DNA from: VXNJ01 sp965249595
Lineage (GTDB): Bacteria; Chloroflexota; UBA11872; VXNJ01
Reading direction: 5' to 3'
DNA: 64,000 bases
Assembly (NCBI GenBank): GCA_965249595.1
Contig: OZ252242.1
Coordinates: 496,001-560,000, forward strand
Under the pieces are notes generated by a model that worked only from the letters and a program-made list of their open reading frames with translations, ran no database searches and was not told the origin of the DNA. Every line of letters begins with the position of its first letter. Position 1 is the first letter of the stretch. Of the stretch, positions 43,356 to 51,942 are shown in pieces. A program made the translations under genes and the position numbers.

Positions 43356-44156
43356 TCACCCTATATCGAAGCCGAAATTAGCTCGAACCTGGGCTTCAAC
43401 AGTTAGCGTCCCCACTGATATGGCGGGCGCTTGGCCGCCACTGGATGCCGACGCCTCTTCAAATACTGCCGCCGGGCGCGCCGGCTGGGAATAATACTGC
43501 TCCTCCAGCCAGATGAGGCCACCTAACTGCCCGCCCAATGACACGGCAATCGTTTCGGCCTTTCGGGCCGCTTGTTGGGTTGCGGTCGCCAGCAACAGAT
43601 CCCGCTGGGCATCCAATTCGGTGGACGAAAACTCAATTCCCTCGATCGAGTTGGCGCCAGCCTCCAAGGCCGCGTCAATGACCGATCCGACCTCACTGAT
43701 TTCACGAACCGTGATCTGGTATTGGGTGCTGGCCCGGTAGCCGATGATTTTCGATTCATCGGCCTCTATCGTATCCCCGTAAACCGGCCATAGTGAGAGT
43801 CCGCTGGTTTGAATATCTTCACTCTCCACCCCGGCTGCATCCACCGCATCAACGATGGCGGTCGAAGTTGTACTCAACTCCGCAGTTGCTGCGGACGAAG
43901 ATTCACCCACCGCTTCTATCCCCAACGAAACGATTGCAAAGTCCGGTTCCAGCGACACTGAGGCCTGGCCCTGGACGGTGATGCCAAAGCGGTCCAGTTG
44001 CGCCAAATCAGTGGGGGTAGCCCCAACTTCAACCGGATCGGCTTCCGGTTCGGTCGACTGCTGTTGGACGAACACAAATATGAGCACCGCCACAACCAGA
44101 ACTGCGACCAATGCAATCGCCACTCGCAGCAGGGCCGGCACGTTGATATTTCCCAT
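43356..44156 (-). CDS. SIMPL (DUF541) domain protein, membrane-anchored
   Basis: 266 residues: one N-terminal membrane helix (about 9-30), an acidic linker, then a SIMPL/DUF541 domain (ITVQGQASVSLEPDFAIVSLGIEAVGESSSAATAEL...). The C-terminal half has the usual helices (AQRDLLLATATQQAARKAETIAVSLGGQLG). Some relatives (BP26, YggE) form large oligomeric rings and are linked to oxidative stress. It is predicted to be extracytoplasmic. Confidence 0.85.
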   Translation of the reverse strand: MGNINVPALLRVAIALVAVLVVAVLIFVFVQQQSTEPEADPVEVGATPTDLAQLDRFGITVQGQASVSLEPDFAIVSLGIEAVGESSSAATAELSTTSTAIVDAVDAAGVESEDIQTSGLSLWPVYGDTIEADESKIIGYRASTQYQITVREISEVGSVIDAALEAGANSIEGIEFSSTELDAQRDLLLATATQQAARKAETIAVSLGGQLGGLIWLEEQYYSQPARPAAVFEEASASSGGQAPAISVGTLTVEAQVRANFGFDIG

Positions 44157-44290
44157 TGCTTATCCCTTGCCGGCAACGTATCCGTTTGGACTGCCAGCCG
44201 TAGCAACTACCACCAAGGCAGTTACGGCCGTTCATCGCACGGCCCGATTTGAAACATTTTCGCCCATCTCCAAAACTTGGCCGACGCGAT

Positions 44291-44740
44291 TTACATGGGG
44301 CGTTCAGCCCGAGTTCGGCCGTCGCTGATCACACCCTGCTCGGTTCGGTATGTCTCGTCGACGGTCTCTGGACCGGGCACATTGTTGGCACCCAGTATCC
44401 AGGCCTCGGTTTGGCCGGGGTTGAGAAATTGATGACCCATGCCGGAATTGGCAGGGCGGGTGGCCACGGATCCGGGCCGCAGTTGGTATTCCTCGCCATC
44501 GATTGCCAAAACTGGATTGCCGCGCAATACATAAAACGCTTCTTCACGGGCCGTATGCCAATGAAGAAAGCTGAGCTTGCCGCCGGCCGGGACGACGGCG
44601 ATGTCCAGTTCAATCAATTTGCCGCCGGTGGCCCGCGAAATCTGAACCCAATGACACCGGCCGCCAAACGGAGGAGCCTGGACCACCTCGCGCGGTTCAA
44701 TGTCATCGACGTGGCTGATGCAACTGTCAAATCGGCCCAT
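44291..44740 (-). CDS. Cupin-domain protein
   Basis: 149 residues with one cupin barrel. Motif 1 is FLHWHTAREEAFYVLRGNPVLAIDG (two His and a Glu as metal ligands) and motif 2 is PANSGMGHQFLNPGQTEAW. The metal is probably Fe, Mn or Ni. Substrate is unknown. A 7-bp inverted repeat with a 9-base loop (44770-44792) lies in its 5' leader. It is divergent from the superoxide dismutase gene. Confidence 0.78.
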   Translation of the reverse strand: MGRFDSCISHVDDIEPREVVQAPPFGGRCHWVQISRATGGKLIELDIAVVPAGGKLSFLHWHTAREEAFYVLRGNPVLAIDGEEYQLRPGSVATRPANSGMGHQFLNPGQTEAWILGANNVPGPETVDETYRTEQGVISDGRTRAERPM

Positions 44741-45012
44741 TTCTAGTCAGTCTCCTGCGAAATTTATCCGCCGGGCCAATAAACCGCCCGGCACCTTACT
44801 CGTAGTAGATCTCATTGTGCGCCCATCGGACCCGAGGGGACATCGCCTAGGGGCAGCCCTATCATTTGGCAAAATCGGCTACCGATTCCCAATCAAATCG
44901 GGCAGGGCCATCTGCCCGCCCGATGCTGTTTGTGGCAATAATCCCAAGAGGCGTTCGCCGATGCGTTCGCCCGGCCCAGAATAGTTTTTCCAACAATCCA
45001 AGCAGGTTGACC

Positions 45013-45627
45013 ATGGCCCACGAACTCCCCGATCTTGGCTACGCGTTTGACGCCCTAGAGCCGCATATCGATGCCGCGACGATGGAAATTCATCACGACC
45101 GTCACCACGCGACCTATGTCGCCAATCTCAATGCCGCCGTCGCTGGCGACGACTCCCTGGCCGGCAAAAGCGCTGCCGACCTGTGCGCAAACCTGGATTC
45201 GGTGCCGGCGGCAATCCGTACCGCAGTTCGAAATAACGGTGGCGGACACTACAACCATTCGCTCTTCTGGCAGGTAATCGCCCCCGGAGGACAGGGATAT
45301 GACCAAAACGCTTCAGATGGTCTCAAGGCCGCCATTGATGCCGCCTTCGGTGGCTTGGGCGGGTTTGAGTCGGCCCTGGCTGCCGCCGCAGCCGGCCGGT
45401 TTGGCTCAGGCTGGGCCTGGCTAGTCAATACAGGCGATGGTGTGGCGGTTGTCGATACCGCCAACCAGGACAATCCGCTGATGGATGGTACAGGCAACGC
45501 GCTACTTGGCATTGATGTCTGGGAACATGCCTATTACCTCAACTACCAGAACAGGCGCCCGGATTACATCGCCGCGTTCAACAGCGTAATCAACTGGACC
45601 GAGGTCTCGCGCCGCTTTTCGATGTAA
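45013..45627 (+). CDS. Superoxide dismutase, Fe/Mn family
   Basis: Dismutates superoxide. The 204-residue product from the ATG at 45013 has the family ligands: His27 (MEIHHDRHHATYV), His82 (HYNHSLFW), and the Asp/His of DVWEHAYYLNYQNRRPDYI. The blocks GSGWAWLV and NPLM are standard. Fe versus Mn cannot be decided from sequence. An open frame continues upstream of the ATG but lacks family similarity, so the shorter start is used. Confidence 0.95.
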   Translation: MAHELPDLGYAFDALEPHIDAATMEIHHDRHHATYVANLNAAVAGDDSLAGKSAADLCANLDSVPAAIRTAVRNNGGGHYNHSLFWQVIAPGGQGYDQNASDGLKAAIDAAFGGLGGFESALAAAAAGRFGSGWAWLVNTGDGVAVVDTANQDNPLMDGTGNALLGIDVWEHAYYLNYQNRRPDYIAAFNSVINWTEVSRRFSM

Positions 45628-45675
45628 CAGACCGAATTGGCCGCAGGGCCAGGGCAAAGCCGTTGGACGGCTTAC

Positions 45676-45761
45676 GGGGAAGTGTCGGAATTGGCAGACG
45701 AGCGTGATTTAGGATCACGTGGGCGCAGCCCGTGAGGGTTCGAGTCCCTCCTTCCCCACCA
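45676..45761 (+). tRNA. tRNA-Leu (anticodon UAG)
   Basis: The acceptor stem GGGGAAG (45676-45682) pairs with CTTCCCC (45751-45757), followed by A and an encoded CCA. The anticodon stem CGTGA/TCACG encloses TTTAGGA, giving anticodon UAG (reads CUA). A long variable arm (GGGC...GCCC) marks a class-II Leu tRNA, and the T arm is GAGGG-TTCGAGT-CCCTC. Confidence 0.95.
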
Positions 45762-45915
45762 CCTCGGCTCGCGCCGACGCCGCCAGCAAATGTTTGCAAT
45801 ACCCATCGCGGCTTGGCTAGCCCTTGTTTCGGATAGCTTTAGCGGCGGTTGATGGCCGTAATCAGCTCGCCTTGGCACGGTCAGATTCCCACCTCGGCGC
45901 GTAAAGCGGCCGTTT

Positions 45916-46200
45916 TTATCCTGGTTCTTTCAGCAGCGAATTGCCACAATGGTCACATCTATAAGCGCTGTCGACCGCGTCTTCGTATTCAGCTTCGGTG
46001 GCGAAGTTCTCGCGTCTGGGGTTGGGGTCGCCACGGCCGCCGAATCCAGTTGGTATCCACTCGAAATCCTTGATGTTGATCATCGTCTTCTCTACGGGTC
46101 CCATGTCCTGTGACACAGACGCACATTCGAGGTGAACCAGTGCGTCAGCCTCACTTCCTGCAATATCCGGGTGATGGATATGCACATAGTACTTCGCCAT
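45916..46200 (-). CDS. Small CxxC protein, hypothetical
   Basis: 94 residues from the ATG at 46200, supported by GGGAG 8 bases upstream. The N-terminus is His-rich (YYVHIHHPDIAG) and the C-terminus has a Cys82-x2-Cys85 pair (RCDHCGNSLL) that could bind metal. Not recognised. It lies between two tRNA genes on the opposite strand. Confidence 0.6.
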   Translation of the reverse strand: MAKYYVHIHHPDIAGSEADALVHLECASVSQDMGPVEKTMINIKDFEWIPTGFGGRGDPNPRRENFATEAEYEDAVDSAYRCDHCGNSLLKEPG

Positions 46201-46377
46201 GTCAATTACTCCCATGATTTGGCCGGCGCTGACCAACGGGTGATGAAGGCCATCTGAAACCGCAGCGGAGACGGACACCAAATTTTCTCGATTGGCCGAT
46301 AGTTTCGACACACCCAGCAATTGTTTTCAGCTTCCTTGCATCGCTTTAGCTTTTGTAGACTTTGTTTGCTTTTCCGC

Positions 46378-46450
46378 GCGGAAGTAGCTCAGTTGGTAGA
46401 GCGTCTCCTTGCCAAGGAGAAGGTCGCGGGTCCGAATCCCGTCTTCCGCT
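46378..46450 (+). tRNA. tRNA-Gly (anticodon GCC)
   Basis: The acceptor stem GCGGAAG (46378-46384) pairs with CTTCCGC (46443-46449). D arm GCTC-AGTTGGTA-GAGC, anticodon stem CTCCT/AGGAG around TGCCA (anticodon GCC), T arm GCGGG-TCCGAAT-CCCGT. CCA is not encoded. It lies 50 bases before the trigger factor gene. Confidence 0.95.
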
Positions 46451-46499
46451 CCCGACAGCCCAGCCGACCGGGCTTGATCAAAGAATTTGATTTAAGGGA

Positions 46500-47903
46500 T
46501 TGAACTTGCCCTCCAGCAGCGAGATGTCCGGCGACGGGACGGCCCGTGTTTCGGTCCAGATCCCTGTTGCCGAACTCGATAACGAATACCGCAACGCCGC
46601 CCGCCGCATTGCAGGCCAGCGAAAAATTCCGGGCTTCCGGCCCGGCAAAGCTCCGCCAGCGGTCGTTGAACGCATGTTTGGCAGTGCAGCGATCAAGCTC
46701 GAGGCGATCGAACGCCTGGTGCCCAGGTCCTTCGACCGGGCCGTAACCGAACAAAACCTGGAGATGGCCGGCCAACCCGACTTGGAATATCCGCAGCTGG
46801 AAAGCGTGGAGCTCGACTTTTCGGTGCCCTTCGAATTTGCTGGCACGATCCCTTTGGTCCCAACCGTCGAACTGGGGAGCACCGAACAGATCAGTCTGCG
46901 GCGCCGATCGGCGGACGTAAGTGATGCCGAAATTGAAATGCAACTCGAGGCGATCAGGGCCGCGCGCGCCGAAAGCGTAGATATCGACGACCCCGAGCGG
47001 GAACTCGTGTCCACCGATATTGCCAAATTCGATTTTTCCGAGATCATTGACGGCAATGCCCGAGTCGAACGCGACGGCCTGGCAGTGAGCATGGAAAATC
47101 CCGGCTTTGCAGACGGATTTGCAGACGCGGTCTTGGGCATGACGACAGGCCAGAAGCGTGAGTTTGAACTCGCCTACGCGGAAGATTCGCCCATCGCCTC
47201 GGTAGCCGGCAAGACCGCCAGCTACACGGTGACTTTGACCGGTATCACCGAACGTACCCTGCCGGAATTAAACGACGCATTCGCCAACTCAGTGGCTGAA
47301 GTCGAAACGGTTGCCGACCTGCGCGACAGGATGCGCGAGGACGTTGGTGAGCATCGCCGCCGCGAGGATGAGGGACGTATCCAAAGCGAGGCGTTTTCAG
47401 CCCTTTGCGATAGATCCAACTTCGTTATTGCCGAACGATTGATCGCCGACCAAGCCCATCAACTGCTTGATGCCCGGGTTGCTGACCTGACCCGCCGCGG
47501 AATGGCCGTTGACACCTACTTGGCCCAGCGCGGGCTTGACCACGAGGCATTTCACCAACAGGCTCATGAAGATGCCGAGGACCTGATCCGCAACGCCGTC
47601 GTTACTCGCCAGTTCGCCGAGGATCGCAGCATCGAGGTCACGCTCGAAGATGTTGACCAGCGCCTAGATGAGATGTTTGCAACCTATCCGGTTGGCGAGC
47701 AGGATGCCCTGCGTTCGCACTACTTGAGCCAGGTGCCACGGGAACGCATACAGGACCAGTTACTGCAAGAACGGGTGCTAACCCAACTGCTTTCTGAAAT
47801 AGACATTGCCGACCCTGAAGTGGAAGCCGCAGCCGAGGGCGAAGTGGAAGCTGAAATTGAAGCGGCCGATCAATCGGACAACAAGCCCTCGAAATCCGGA
47901 TAA
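46500..47903 (+). CDS. tig: Trigger factor
   Basis: Ribosome-associated folding chaperone and peptidyl-prolyl isomerase. The ribosome-docking signature PGFRPGKAP lies near residues 44-52. The PPIase domain sits in the middle (about 150-240) and the helical C-terminal chaperone domain follows, ending in a Glu/Ala-rich tail. Candidate starts are TTG 46500, TTG 46506 (AAGGGA 6 bases upstream) and ATG 46524; 46506 has the best ribosome binding site. It heads tig-clpP-clpX. Confidence 0.93.
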   Translation: MNLPSSSEMSGDGTARVSVQIPVAELDNEYRNAARRIAGQRKIPGFRPGKAPPAVVERMFGSAAIKLEAIERLVPRSFDRAVTEQNLEMAGQPDLEYPQLESVELDFSVPFEFAGTIPLVPTVELGSTEQISLRRRSADVSDAEIEMQLEAIRAARAESVDIDDPERELVSTDIAKFDFSEIIDGNARVERDGLAVSMENPGFADGFADAVLGMTTGQKREFELAYAEDSPIASVAGKTASYTVTLTGITERTLPELNDAFANSVAEVETVADLRDRMREDVGEHRRREDEGRIQSEAFSALCDRSNFVIAERLIADQAHQLLDARVADLTRRGMAVDTYLAQRGLDHEAFHQQAHEDAEDLIRNAVVTRQFAEDRSIEVTLEDVDQRLDEMFATYPVGEQDALRSHYLSQVPRERIQDQLLQERVLTQLLSEIDIADPEVEAAAEGEVEAEIEAADQSDNKPSKSG

Positions 47904-47980
47904 TTAGCCTACCCCGGCATTGCCCGCGGTGGCCGGCCACCGCGCCTGATCGCCGCTCGAGCATCCAAAGCGATTGATTT

Positions 47981-48577
47981 ATGACCCTGATTCCGTACGT
48001 CATTGAGACCACCGAGCGCGGTGAACGCGGCATGGATATCTACTCGCGCCTGCTGCGCGATCGGATTATTTTTGTCGGCAGCCCCGTCGACGATGCGCTG
48101 GCCAACACGATCGTGGCCCAACTGCTGTTACTGCAGAGCGAGGACCCCGATCGCGACATTTCCATGTACATCAATTCGCCCGGCGGATCGGTGACCGCTG
48201 GTATGGCTATCTACGACACGATGCAATACATCCGTCCCCAGATTCAAACGTTCTGCACCGGAATCGCCGCCAGCATAGCTTGTGTACTCCTAGCCGGTGG
48301 CGAAAACGGCAAGCGTTTCGCCTTGCCGCATTCGAGCGTTTTGATCCACCAACCCTCGCAGTCCATCCCCGGGCACATGACATCGTCCGACCTAGAGATT
48401 GCGGCGCGCGAGATTATGCGCGTACGATCACGAATCGAAGATGTCTTGGTCGTCCACACCACACAAACCAAAGAGAAGATCCGGAAGGATACCGAACACG
48501 ACTATTGGATGAGCGCCGAAGAAGCCCGTGACTACGGGATCGTCGACCAAATAGTCGATCGCAGCATGGATTCCTAG
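47981..48577 (+). CDS. clpP: ATP-dependent Clp protease proteolytic subunit
   Basis: Serine protease that forms the barrel of ClpXP. The 198 residues contain the catalytic triad: Ser98 in GIAASIA, His123 in LIHQPS and an Asp near 172 in the C-terminal part. SPGGSVTAGMAIYDTMQYI lies at 67-85. It lies between tig and clpX and is probably co-transcribed with both. Confidence 0.97.
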   Translation: MTLIPYVIETTERGERGMDIYSRLLRDRIIFVGSPVDDALANTIVAQLLLLQSEDPDRDISMYINSPGGSVTAGMAIYDTMQYIRPQIQTFCTGIAASIACVLLAGGENGKRFALPHSSVLIHQPSQSIPGHMTSSDLEIAAREIMRVRSRIEDVLVVHTTQTKEKIRKDTEHDYWMSAEEARDYGIVDQIVDRSMDS

Positions 48578-48594
48578 GGTCTAGGAGTAGGCCA

Positions 48595-49872
48595 GTGCCG
48601 GTTGGCGAACGACCACCCATCTATCGTTGTTCGTTCTGCGGCAAGACGCAGGACCAGGTCCGGCGACTCATCGCCGGGGCCGGCGACGTTTATATCTGCA
48701 ATGAATGCGTCGAAGTCTGCAACGACGCCATCAGCGATGACCCCAATGATGCGACGGAATCAACCTCCGCCATCGCCGCCCCGCCCACGCCGGAAGAGAT
48801 CTACGAATTTCTGGACCGCCACGTTGTGGGTCAAGAACAGGCCAAACGAGCGGTTTCAGTAGCGGTCTTTAATCACTACAAAAAATTGGTGGCCGACGAG
48901 TACGAAGACGATGGTCTCGAGCTCGATAAGACCAATATCCTGTTGGTCGGGCCGACCGGCTGTGGAAAGACTGAAATAGCGCGATCCCTGGCGCGCCTAT
49001 TGGACATGCCGTTCTGCATTGTTGACGCCACCGCCCTAACCGAAGCCGGATACGTCGGTGAGGACGTCGAGAGCATTCTGCTGCGACTGATCCAGGCTGC
49101 CGATCACAATATTGCCGCCGCCCAGGCCGGAATCATCTACATAGATGAGATCGACAAGATTGCCCGCAAAGCGGAAAACCCCTCTATTACCCGCGACGTT
49201 TCGGGCGAGGGTGTCCAGCAGGCCCTGCTCAAGATCTTGGAAGGCGCCCAAGTCAACGTCCCGCCGCAAGGCGGACGCAAGCACCCGCACCAGGAATTTA
49301 TTGAAATCCAAACCCGTGACGTGCTATTTATCTGCGGCGGCGCCTTCGAGGGCCTCTCCACGATCATTCGCCGCCGCACCGGCGCCGGCACATCGGTGGG
49401 TTTTGCCATTGATGATTCCGAACGCAGTCAGATTCGCGCCAATCCGCTCCATCACATCGCGTCCGACGACCTGATGCGCTATGGGCTTATCCCGGAATTT
49501 GTCGGACGGCTGCCGGTGGTCGCGGCCCTCGATCAGCTTGACGTTGATCAATTGCGGCGTGTGCTTACCGAACCTGCCAACTCGATCATTCGTCAATACC
49601 GACGTCTATTCGAGATGGACGGGGTGGAATTGGTGGTGACCGAAGAGGCGTTGACCGCAATCGCCAAGCAGGCGCTGGGACGAAAGATCGGTGCCCGTGG
49701 CTTGCGCACAGTTATGGAAAAAGTGCTACAGCCTTCAATGTTCGAGATCCCCTCACGTCGCGACGTCCGCAAGGTTGTAGTCACAGCGGAGGTGGTCAAC
49801 CGGGGCCTCAAACCGCTCTACGTTACGACGCTGGCCGACGAGGAAGAAATCGTCGAGGAGTCTGGCAGCTAA
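48595..49872 (+). CDS. clpX: ATP-dependent Clp protease ATP-binding subunit ClpX
   Basis: AAA+ unfoldase that feeds substrates to ClpP. The zinc-binding domain uses Cys12, Cys15, Cys35 and Cys38. Walker A GPTGCGKT is at 119-126, Walker B IIYIDEIDK near 181-189, with a conserved pore loop region (GYVGEDV). The C-terminal small domain carries KIGARGLRTVMEKVL. The start is GTG 17 bases after clpP. The last 4 bases overlap the end of the convergent membrane-protein gene. Confidence 0.97.
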   Translation: MPVGERPPIYRCSFCGKTQDQVRRLIAGAGDVYICNECVEVCNDAISDDPNDATESTSAIAAPPTPEEIYEFLDRHVVGQEQAKRAVSVAVFNHYKKLVADEYEDDGLELDKTNILLVGPTGCGKTEIARSLARLLDMPFCIVDATALTEAGYVGEDVESILLRLIQAADHNIAAAQAGIIYIDEIDKIARKAENPSITRDVSGEGVQQALLKILEGAQVNVPPQGGRKHPHQEFIEIQTRDVLFICGGAFEGLSTIIRRRTGAGTSVGFAIDDSERSQIRANPLHHIASDDLMRYGLIPEFVGRLPVVAALDQLDVDQLRRVLTEPANSIIRQYRRLFEMDGVELVVTEEALTAIAKQALGRKIGARGLRTVMEKVLQPSMFEIPSRRDVRKVVVTAEVVNRGLKPLYVTTLADEEEIVEESGS

Positions 49873-51251
49873 CCGGAGCTGGCGGTGGCCAGTTGCGCAA
49901 ACGAGGAACGGCCGAAGAAATAGGTCGTGATCGACTCGACCGCCAAGCCGGCGAACCCGCCGGCCACGCCCACCCAGATCGCCGCCGGAGCAAGCAGCAG
50001 GGCCAACGCCACCGCTGCCGTTAATCCGAAAAGACGGATCAGATTGATCCAAATGAAGGGCACGGGCCGTCGCCGGGCCAGCAAGGCCGCTGAAAAAACC
50101 TGTTCAAGGGTGAACACCGGCGGTAGTAGGGCAAGTACCAGCACCGCCAATCGGGCCTGTTGAAATAGCTGACCGGAAGCCCCCAGCACGCCTTCCAAAA
50201 GCAGGGTTGCGAGCGGAGGTATATAGGTCACGCTGACGGTCAGCACCAGCACCATTGCGCCAACCAGATAGGCGAACAGGGCCACGCTGCGACGCCCCAC
50301 GCCCGCACCGAGCAACGACAGCACGGTCGGTTGCAATCCCCACAGCGGTACCGTGAGCACCGAGATTAGCCCCCAGGCCAGGGTGTGGGCGGCGATTCCA
50401 GTAGCCGCATCGGCCGATCTGGCCATGGCGGCATGCAGGATCGGCGGCGTAAGTGATGGCAGGAGGGCCGCAAACAACAGCGGGGCAAAGAACCGCGCCA
50501 GCTGGAGCGGACTGGGAATCGCCGCCGGACCCGAAGTACCCGGATGGCGACGGTCGGCGATGTACAAGATGGCGCACTCGGCCGCCACCGCCAGCGACTG
50601 GCCAGCCCCGGCGGCGGCGGCCGGCTCCATAGTCCCAGCCCTAATTAGCAGTGCAGTTGCCAACCCCGCCACGGCCAACGAGCTCGATATTGCGCCCCAC
50701 ATGGTCCTGGTGCGCCCGGCGGCGAGCATCACCCCGTAGAAGTGAGTTCTAAAACAGGCCAAAAATACAAACGGCGTAAGCGGCAGCAGCGCCGACTTGG
50801 CCTGCTGCAAAGGTCCACCCGAAAGCTCAAAGGCGCCGGTGAGCACCCAGCCACCCAACGGCGTGGCGGCCGTGATCAATGCCGCTGAAAGGCTGAGCAG
50901 GGCCAGGATTGCCACAAATCGGCGGACCGCCAGGATAGCCGGGCGACTGGTTCCAAAAACCAGCGTCAGTTGTTGGATCCGTAAATGCGGTATGGCGATG
51001 AGGGCCACCAACCCATAGGCGACCGCAAAGCCGGCAATGGCGTCGGCCGGATGGTCCGAGCGGGTCAGGACCGCGCTAATCAGCGGGACCGCCAATGCCG
51101 ATATGCCCAAGTTTAGGGCGGCAGGCAAGACCATCCGCGGTCCGCGCCAGCCGACCTTTGACAGGTCGGCCATCGCGCCCGCGGCCCATCGGCGTCGGGG
51201 CCGTATAGCCTCGGACATTTGCGCTGGTGGAGATGGGGGTGAGTCGAACAC
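49869..51251 (-). CDS. Multi-spanning membrane protein, MOP-flippase/ANK-like
   Basis: About 450 residues with 12-14 hydrophobic segments and few charged residues, like the MOP (MATE/polysaccharide exporter) superfamily. The segment around 45-100 (AVPLISAVLTRSDHPADAIAGFAVAYGLVALI...) also recalls progressive-ankylosis (ANK) proteins, which are placed in the same superfamily. The N-terminal 30 residues are Pro/Arg-rich; an ATG 33 bases in may be the real start. The cargo is unknown. Confidence 0.65.
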   Translation of the reverse strand: MFDSPPSPPAQMSEAIRPRRRWAAGAMADLSKVGWRGPRMVLPAALNLGISALAVPLISAVLTRSDHPADAIAGFAVAYGLVALIAIPHLRIQQLTLVFGTSRPAILAVRRFVAILALLSLSAALITAATPLGGWVLTGAFELSGGPLQQAKSALLPLTPFVFLACFRTHFYGVMLAAGRTRTMWGAISSSLAVAGLATALLIRAGTMEPAAAAGAGQSLAVAAECAILYIADRRHPGTSGPAAIPSPLQLARFFAPLLFAALLPSLTPPILHAAMARSADAATGIAAHTLAWGLISVLTVPLWGLQPTVLSLLGAGVGRRSVALFAYLVGAMVLVLTVSVTYIPPLATLLLEGVLGASGQLFQQARLAVLVLALLPPVFTLEQVFSAALLARRRPVPFIWINLIRLFGLTAAVALALLLAPAAIWVGVAGGFAGLAVESITTYFFGRSSFAQLATASSG

Positions 51252-51628
51252 CCCGTCCAGGCTGCTTCTTTCCGGCTCTTCTACAGGTTTAGACCGTTTC
51301 CGTTAATCGAGCCGGGTGGTAAACGGACAACGTCCGGCCAGATTTCCTGAAAAATTCTTAGTCCGCTAGCTTTCAGGCTGCTTGGCGGGTGCACTCTGAC
51401 TTGCGAACGCCGGGTTCTAGATCATCAGAGGAATCTAGAGCGACGTCACCGCGGTTTAGGCGGCGAGAGCCAATTGTGGTCTGGCAGTTTTTGGTTGCTG
51501 CCGGTTTTACGAGCTTGACAGCATCCTCGACCTGCCGAACCGGAATTCAACCAGTCTGTCAAATCCCAGCATCCCCAGGGAAGTAAAGATGTTAGCAGAT
51601 CGTAAGTTGGCCTACGGTAAGGCCCCGG
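51252..51628. other. 377-base intergenic region, one small inverted repeat
   Basis: Lies between the flippase-like gene start and the stop of the SWIM protein gene (both minus). TCTAGAT and ATCTAGA form a 7-bp stem with a 10-base loop at 51416-51439. No gene, tRNA or convincing promoter was identified. Confidence 0.35.
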
Positions 51629-51901
51629 TTAAGCGACCTCTTCGACTGTAGGCGCGGCGGCTATCTCCACCATCGGCGTGAGCAGCTTTTCCATCGCAAT
51701 CGTATGAGAGCAGTAACTCCAGCTTCGTGAAAACTCACAGGTGCAAGACCATCCTTGCTTATGGGAATAGGCAACGTGATAGTTACCATTGCCCCCGCGG
51801 AAGGTGGATCTGAGTTCGTTGACCGTAACCCGTTCGGGTTCCTCAGCGTAGCGAATTGCTTTTTGGATCTTGCCTATGAGGCTGGACTGCATGTTTGTCA
51901 C
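51629..51901 (-). CDS. SWIM-type zinc-finger mini-protein
   Basis: 90 residues. Cys53-x-Cys55 ... Cys64-x-His66 (WSCTCEFSRSWSYCSHTIAMEKLL) matches the SWIM pattern CxC-xn-CxH, a zinc-binding module for DNA or protein contacts. The N-terminal half (GKIQKAIRYAEEPERVTVNELRSTFRGGNGNYHV) has the strands that normally lead into a SWIM finger. Stand-alone SWIM proteins of this size exist, but their role is not established. It lies 41 bases after the murD-side gene boundary, on the same strand downstream of murD. Confidence 0.68.
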   Translation of the reverse strand: MTNMQSSLIGKIQKAIRYAEEPERVTVNELRSTFRGGNGNYHVAYSHKQGWSCTCEFSRSWSYCSHTIAMEKLLTPMVEIAAAPTVEEVA

Positions 51902-51942
51902 CCTGGACCTGACGATCAGCGAGAGCCGCTATTTTTCCAAGT

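Noticed and set aside
51416..51439. 7-bp hairpin in the gap before the SWIM gene as a possible terminator or small RNA.
   Set aside because: The stem is short, there is no T-run, and no promoter or conserved structure was seen.
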